Positions 5,597-9,981 of a stretch of DNA of 9,981 nt are shown here, in pieces. The stretch's first letter is position 1, and every line of letters starts with the position of its first letter. A model generated the notes under the pieces. It was not told the origin of the DNA. It worked only from the letters and a program-made list of their open reading frames with translations, and searched no databases. The position numbers and the translations under genes were made by a program. The stretch comes from an uncultured Gammaproteobacteria bacterium (lineage in GTDB: Bacteria > Pseudomonadota > Gammaproteobacteria > Nitrosococcales > Methylophagaceae). The DNA is taken from the NCBI GenBank assembly GCA_913058195.1, contig CAJXPP010000061.1, forward strand, positions 1 to 9,981, in the 5' to 3' direction.

Positions 5597-6754
5597 CTAA
5601 AGACTAGCCTCTAAAACCTTACGACTCATTGTTAAGTTAACGGTGTCGTGTTCTCCTAGGGTTACCATTCCATGGGCTTCAAGTCGATCCAATAATGGCT
5701 GGATATCTTTTGAATCAATATTGTATGCGCTTAACCGTGTTTTTATGCCAAGTTGCTCAAAAAAGTTTCGGGTGTTATTAATTGCCATATTAATGCGTTG
5801 AGCATCAGTCCCCGTATTGATGTTCCAAACGCGGTCAGCATATTGAAGCAGCTTTTCTCGTTTTTCTTCACGACGAAGATCTAGCATAGTAGGTAAAATA
5901 ATTGCTAATGTTTGAGCATGATCTAAACCATGTAAGGCGGTAATTTCATGGCCAATCATATGGGTTGCCCAATCATGTGGTACACCGGCACCAATTAAAC
6001 CATTCAATGCGAGTGTGGCTGTCCACATTAAATTTGATTGTAGGTCATAATCACGTGGGTTTTCCATTAGTGATGGGCCTATTTCAATTAATGTTTGCAA
6101 TAAGCCTTCTGCAAAGCGATCTTGTACTAAGGCATTTGTTGGATAGGTGAGGTATTGCTCCATAATATGGGTATAAGCATCGGCAATGCCGTTTGCTAAC
6201 TGACGCGGCGGTAAAGAGTAACTCTTAGTTGGATCAAGTATAGAAAACTGTGGGAAGGTTTGTTTGCTTTTAAAATATAGCTTATCGTGCGTTTCTTTTC
6301 GGGTGATGACTGAACCATTGTTCATTTCAGACCCTGTTGCGGGTAAGGTTAGCACTGTACCAAAGGGTAACGCTTGGGTGACTTCGCTGCCGACAGTTAA
6401 TAAAATATTCCACGGTTCGGTTTTGGCAAATACGGCGGCGGCAACAAATTTAGTGCCATCAATTACAGAGCCTCCACCAACGGCAAGCAAGAAATCAAGT
6501 TGATTTGATTTCACTTGTTCAACTGCTTTCATTAGAGTTTCATAGCTTGGATTGGGTTCTATGCCTGAAAACTGTTCACTGTAACGGTTACCTAAGGCTT
6601 GCGTAACTTCATCTAAAGTACCGTTTTCTTTTGCGCTCTTTCCACCTAATAAGATCAGAATACGTGCATTTTTTGGTACTAATTGATCAAGCTCAGCAAC
6701 TTTTCCTTCACCGAATACAATATGGGTGGGATTATAAAAGTTAAAATTTAGCAT
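5597..6754 (-). CDS. yqhD: YqhD-like NADPH-dependent aldehyde reductase (iron-containing alcohol dehydrogenase family)
   Basis: A 385-residue cytoplasmic enzyme, close in length to E. coli YqhD (387), which it resembles along its whole length: LNFNFYNPTHIVFGEGKV start, GIEPNPSYETLMKAV, LLAVGGGSVIDGTKF (nucleotide binding, 89-103), LTLPATGSE, LPPRQLANGIADAYTH, ALNGLIGAGVPHDWATHM and GLDHAQTLAI. All four metal ligands of YqhD are kept: D192, H196, H265 and H279. YqhD reduces short aldehydes, including products of lipid peroxidation, to alcohols using NADPH. The segment LLGGKSAKENG (35-45) sits where the YqhD cofactor-choice loop is, with Lys in place of Gly. It is the last gene of a four-gene run; 38 bases separate it from the DUF1415 gene. 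The ribosome site is weak (GGA eight bases before ATG). No clear terminator follows. Confidence 0.92.
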   Translation of the reverse strand: MLNFNFYNPTHIVFGEGKVAELDQLVPKNARILILLGGKSAKENGTLDEVTQALGNRYSEQFSGIEPNPSYETLMKAVEQVKSNQLDFLLAVGGGSVIDGTKFVAAAVFAKTEPWNILLTVGSEVTQALPFGTVLTLPATGSEMNNGSVITRKETHDKLYFKSKQTFPQFSILDPTKSYSLPPRQLANGIADAYTHIMEQYLTYPTNALVQDRFAEGLLQTLIEIGPSLMENPRDYDLQSNLMWTATLALNGLIGAGVPHDWATHMIGHEITALHGLDHAQTLAIILPTMLDLRREEKREKLLQYADRVWNINTGTDAQRINMAINNTRNFFEQLGIKTRLSAYNIDSKDIQPLLDRLEAHGMVTLGEHDTVNLTMSRKVLEASL

Positions 6755-6792
6755 GGGTAAATTCCATTATATTCAAATTTAAAGTGACAAAT

Positions 6793-7338
6793 TTATTTAG
6801 TTAGATGAGGAAATAAATTGTGTATTTTTTCAGGCGATAACTGATTCATCGTTTTTATATTGCGTTTATATACTTCATCGGGTGAAGCCATATTTTCGAG
6901 CGCTTTTGTTAGGCTATCTTCACGGAGTATATGTAGGATCGGATAAGGCGCACGATTAGTTAGGTTTTCGACAGAATCGGAAGTTGTTTCTGCAAAGCAA
7001 TAGTCAGGATGGAAGCTCGCGATTTGGAAAATACCTTCCCAGTCATTGTCAATGATTAGACCATCAGCAATATCTAAGAACTCATTATAATCATCAAAGT
7101 TGAGCAGCATATCAGGAATGATAAGTAAGGTCGTTTCAACTTCGCTTGTTTCTGTTTGTGCCATAAAGTTTAATTCATCAAACAAGTCTGCGACCAGTAC
7201 TTCAGGTGTCAGACCCTGACTTACTTTGAATCGAATTTGATTATTTTGTCTTGGTTTAGCAGCAAAGGGGCATAAATTCAGTCCAATGACTACATCATCA
7301 AGCCACTGCTCAACTAACTCTTGCTGTTTTGATATCAC
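6793..7338 (-). CDS. DUF1415 family protein
   Basis: A 181-residue cytoplasmic protein of the conserved but uncharacterised DUF1415 family, matching it in length and in its signature segments: VVIGLNLCPFA (16-26), IRFKVS, an ETTLLIIP strand, NFDDYNEFLD, GIFQIASFHPDYCFA (102-116) and LTNRAPYPILHILRE (126-140). C23, H110, R129, H136 and E140 are candidate active or binding residues because the blocks around them are the invariant ones. No reaction is known. The gene starts with GTG at 7338. AAGG nine bases upstream overlaps the stop codon of the preceding sugar dehydrogenase gene, only 11 bases away, so translational coupling is likely. Confidence 0.9.
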   Translation of the reverse strand: MISKQQELVEQWLDDVVIGLNLCPFAAKPRQNNQIRFKVSQGLTPEVLVADLFDELNFMAQTETSEVETTLLIIPDMLLNFDDYNEFLDIADGLIIDNDWEGIFQIASFHPDYCFAETTSDSVENLTNRAPYPILHILREDSLTKALENMASPDEVYKRNIKTMNQLSPEKIHNLFPHLTK

Positions 7339-7345
7339 GTTATTT

Positions 7346-7349
7346 AACC
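7346..7349 (-). promoter_or_regulatory. Ribosome binding site supporting a GTG start, next to the upstream stop codon
   Basis: The TAA stop of the dehydrogenase gene runs directly into GG on the minus strand (TAAGG), giving an AAGG-like Shine-Dalgarno site about nine bases before the GTG at 7338. Terminating ribosomes could restart on the DUF1415 gene. Confidence 0.5.
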
Positions 7350-8477
7350 TTATTTACTTGTTTTTGAACAGCTAACTTTTAATATGCGACCATCATCTGT
7401 TGAAATATAAAGCCAACCTTCCGGGCTTTCAATAATATTTCGAATTCGTCCATTGATTGAGCGCAGTATACGGTTTTCAGCTTTTACATTATTATTTTCA
7501 TCCAAATCAATATGGTTAACATGTTGTGCTTTTAATGCGCCAACAAGTAAATCGCCAGTTAATTCAGGAAAATGATTCCCTCTATATTGTATTAAGCTAC
7601 TGGTTGCTATAGAGGGGATATAGGTTTTCACTGGAGATACTATCCCGTCGCGTTCTGTACCTTCTCCAACGGCTATAGGCGCATTGTATTCTTGGCCATG
7701 CGACACTATTGGCCAGCCATAATTATGGCCAGCACGAACTAAGTTTATTTCGTCACCACCGCGAGGCCCGTGTTCACTGGACCACAATTGTTGAGAGTAT
7801 GTATTGTAAAATAAGCCTTGTGGGTTTCTATGGCCGTAACTCCATACCTCAGGCAATATTTTATTATTATTCACAAACGGGTTATCGTTTGGCGTTGAGC
7901 CATCAAGGTTTAGACGTAATATGGATCCTGCATGCATCATTAAGTCTTGGCCATTGGCTCTTACACCACGTTCTCCGACCGATAAAAACACATGGCCATG
8001 ATTATCAAAGCTGATTCGTCCACCATAGTGAACGGCCCTATTACTGATTGATTGTGTCACAAGTAAATCTTGCCAATCAACTAAGGCTTTATTTTCAATT
8101 TTGGCTCGGGCAAGTGTTGTTGCACCTTGTTTACCCACATCTTTATTATAACTAAAGTAGATCCAGTGCGTGGCCGAGTAGTTAGGTGATAGAGCAATAT
8201 CAAATAAACCACCTTGTCCGCCGACTTTAATATCCTTAGGTAAGCCTGAAATTGATGTTAGTTTGCCTGTCTTGAGATTAACTTGGCTGAGAAGTGCTTC
8301 TCGTTGAGTAATCAATAAAGTGTTATTAGGCATGACCGCCATACCCCAAGGCACACCTAAACCAGAAGCAATAGTGTCGATTTTATAGGCAGATATTTTT
8401 TCGCTATCGCTATAACTAAAAAATGAAAAGCTAAATAATAGTGCGAATAATGCTGTTAACGAAAGGTAATTATTCAT
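7350..8477 (-). CDS. PQQ-dependent aldose sugar dehydrogenase (YliI/Asd type), periplasmic
   Basis: A 375-residue exported enzyme, close in size to E. coli YliI. Residues 1-23 are a signal peptide ending SYS-DSE. The rest is the six-bladed beta-propeller of soluble quinoprotein dehydrogenases: LGVPWGMAVMP (40-50), GGQGGLFDIALSP (86-98), HYGGRISFD (150-158, with H150 as likely catalytic base), GERGVRANGQDL, YGHRNPQG (214-221, PQQ contact region), SSEHGPRGGDEIN (233-245), AGHNYGWP and GRIRNI (343-348). It should oxidise aldoses at C1 to lactones with PQQ as cofactor, passing electrons to the respiratory chain. No PQQ synthesis genes are in the window. The start is supported by GAG six bases before ATG and the complete signal peptide. 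It follows selO by 20 bases and precedes the DUF1415 gene by 11, so the three are probably co-transcribed. Confidence 0.92.
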   Translation of the reverse strand: MNNYLSLTALFALLFSFSFFSYSDSEKISAYKIDTIASGLGVPWGMAVMPNNTLLITQREALLSQVNLKTGKLTSISGLPKDIKVGGQGGLFDIALSPNYSATHWIYFSYNKDVGKQGATTLARAKIENKALVDWQDLLVTQSISNRAVHYGGRISFDNHGHVFLSVGERGVRANGQDLMMHAGSILRLNLDGSTPNDNPFVNNNKILPEVWSYGHRNPQGLFYNTYSQQLWSSEHGPRGGDEINLVRAGHNYGWPIVSHGQEYNAPIAVGEGTERDGIVSPVKTYIPSIATSSLIQYRGNHFPELTGDLLVGALKAQHVNHIDLDENNNVKAENRILRSINGRIRNIIESPEGWLYISTDDGRILKVSCSKTSK

Positions 8478-8497
8478 ACTAAACTCGCCGAAAGGTA

Positions 8498-9939
8498 TTA
8501 AGAACTACATGATAGCATCGAACAACCCGCTCGTACTCTTGCCCATTCAGGACGTTTTTCTGCAAACTGCTCCATTTCTGGCTGTTCATCATAGGGGTGA
8601 CGCAGACATTCTAATAGCGTATTAACAAGTTTAAAATCGCCTTGTTCAGCATCATCAATGGCGAGTTGGGCTAAATAATTTCGCAACACATATTTAGGGT
8701 TAACACGATTCATCTTTTGTTTACGTTGGTCATTACTGATGCCTTCAGCATTAACGGCGAGTTGATAGGCTCGTAACCATTTACAGAGTGTATTCTTGTA
8801 TTCATCCGTTAATTGATCAACTTGGTAATAGGCATCGTTCAAAGAGGCTAAGAGTTGCTCATCACTTTGCTCATTAGAATCTAGATCAACATTAGCTAAT
8901 TGTCGAAAAAATATCGTCATATCAGTTTCAACTAATTGTAAAATGTCATGTAGCTGTTGGTGAAGCTCTTCATCATACTGACTCATACCTAGTTTCTGGG
9001 CACGCATTGCCTGAATCGTATCATTATAGTGATTAATATAGTGGCTTAGAATGTCACGTAAAGGTTCAGCTTGTTCAATAAGTGGATAAATCGCATTGGC
9101 TAATTGCAGTAAATTCCATTGTGCAATAGGCGATTGATTGTTAAAACGATAACGCTTGTTTGTTGCATCGGTGGTATTAGGCGTCCAGTTCGGATCGTAA
9201 TCTTCTAACCAGCCATAAGGGCCGTAATCAATCGTCAGACCAAGAATGGACATATTATCGGTATTCATCACGCCATGAACAAAGCCAACTCGCATCCAAT
9301 GGGCAATCATTTCTGCAGTGCGTTCGGTGATTTCTTTAAACCATTCTATATATACATCAACACAAGGCTCGCCTAAGTGAGGGAATTCGCTTGTTATGGT
9401 GTGATCAACTATGGTTTTTAAGGTTGTCAGATCATCTCGCGATGTGAAAATCTGATAACTACCAAAACGCAGGAAGGAGGGCGCAACACGGCAAACAATT
9501 GCACCGGGTTCTTTTTGTGGGCGGCCATCATAAAACATATCGCGAACAACATCTTCTCCTGTGGTAATAAGGCTTAATGCGCGTGTGGTAGGCACGCCAA
9601 GATGAAACATTGCTTCACTACATAAAAATTCGCGTACGGATGATCGCAATACCGCTAAGCCATCGGCAGTACGTGAATAGGGTGTTTCACCAGCACCTTT
9701 TAACTGCAAACAAAAATGTTCGCCATCCTTATTAGTGACTTCACCTAAATTAATAGCGCGCCCGTCACCCAATTGACCAGCCCAGTTACCGAATTGGTGA
9801 CCGCCATAACATTGAGCATACGGTTTCATATCTTCTAATAATTCATTGCCAGAAAATACATTGGTGAAGCTAGCTGACTCGCAGTCTGATTCTGCTAAAC
9901 CTATTTGTTCAGCAACCTCACTAGAATAAGCAACTAACG
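8498..9939 (-). CDS. selO: SelO/YdiU protein adenylyltransferase, 5' end missing
   Basis: SelO is a pseudokinase-fold enzyme that transfers AMP to Ser, Thr or Tyr of target proteins. The frame is open from 9937 to the stop at 8498, 479 codons, and cut by the fragment end; comparison with YdiU suggests a few dozen N-terminal residues are absent. Calls starting at ATG 9829 are too short: 36 real codons precede it (LVAYSSEVAEQIGLA...), and an in-frame TAA arises only inside the adapter (9947-9949). Counting from that Met, the glycine-rich block GGHQFGNWAGQLGDGR is at 9-24, K44 in LKGAG, E67 in RSSVRE, D191 in MNTDNMS and D201 in DYGP: all key residues are kept. The C-terminus is SCSS, with Cys where some eukaryotic SelO have selenocysteine. 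First visible gene of the four-gene run. Confidence 0.95.
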
Positions 9940-9981
9940 CTGTCTCTTATACACATCTGACGCTGCCGACGATCTACTCTG
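9940..9981 (-). other. Nextera/Tn5 adapter, synthetic
   Basis: Reverse complement of the structure at the left end: mosaic end and Read 1 adapter (9940-9972), index S504 as TCTACTCT (9973-9980) and one base of P5 (9981). It is not genomic and introduces a false in-frame stop ahead of selO. Confidence 0.98.

Noticed and set aside
5965..8014. Plus-strand open frames opposite yqhD and the sugar dehydrogenase
   Set aside because: They are antisense shadows of conserved genes; none shows a ribosome site or a family resemblance.
46..9939. tRNA, rRNA, CRISPR array, insertion sequence, phage or defence genes
   Set aside because: I looked on both strands and saw no cloverleaf, no regularly spaced repeats, no transposase or integrase and no known defence domain.

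Overview
The window is a gammaproteobacterial chromosome fragment of about 9.9 kb bounded at both ends by Illumina Nextera (Tn5) adapter. Bases 1-45 and 9940-9981 are synthetic: P5 end, an 8-base index matching S504, and the Read 1/mosaic-end adapter. Genuine sequence therefore runs from 46 to 9939, and the first and last genes are cut by the fragment ends. The DNA is AT-rich. The gene set (SelO, DUF1415, a YqhD-type aldehyde reductase, DUF2269, a PEP-CTERM protein ending in an IPAAAFLFAP-type tail) points to a marine gammaproteobacterium, perhaps near Alteromonadales/Colwelliaceae. That placement is an inference from protein style, not a measurement.

Left part (46-3820). The 3' end of a chemotaxis receptor (46-367, +) ends at a GAAA-tetraloop terminator. 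A gene-poor stretch follows, holding one small minus-strand gene (742-1062) for a CxC...CxC protein of a family with no known function. Next come two plus-strand genes for exported proteins: a TTG-started lipoprotein of unknown function (1588-2316), and a signal-peptide-bearing rhodanese/metallo-beta-lactamase fusion (2501-3820). In the fusion, the catalytic Cys of the rhodanese domain and the classic HxHxDH motif of the MBL domain are both replaced.

Middle (3821-5596). A two-tier stem-loop separates the converging fusion gene and a minus-strand four-helix DUF2269 membrane protein (3922-4392). Upstream of that lies a minus-strand gene for a secreted PEP-CTERM protein (4774-5391), which has a very strong terminator. 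Its promoter region has two CRP-type palindromes, one perfect and one with a single mismatch.

Right part (5597-9939). Four closely spaced minus-strand genes, transcribed right to left, look like one operon: selO (5' end missing), a periplasmic PQQ-dependent aldose dehydrogenase, a DUF1415 protein with a GTG start overlapped by its neighbour's signals, and a yqhD-like NADPH aldehyde reductase. SelO (protein AMPylation in redox control), YqhD (detoxification of aldehydes) and the sugar dehydrogenase suggest a redox or oxidative-stress theme; this is inferred from known homologues.

No tRNA, rRNA, CRISPR array, transposase or phage gene was seen. I do not see a clear novel multi-gene system. The points most worth following are the doubly degenerate rhodanese-MBL protein, the CRP-box pair, the small CxC protein and the adapter artefacts at the ends.
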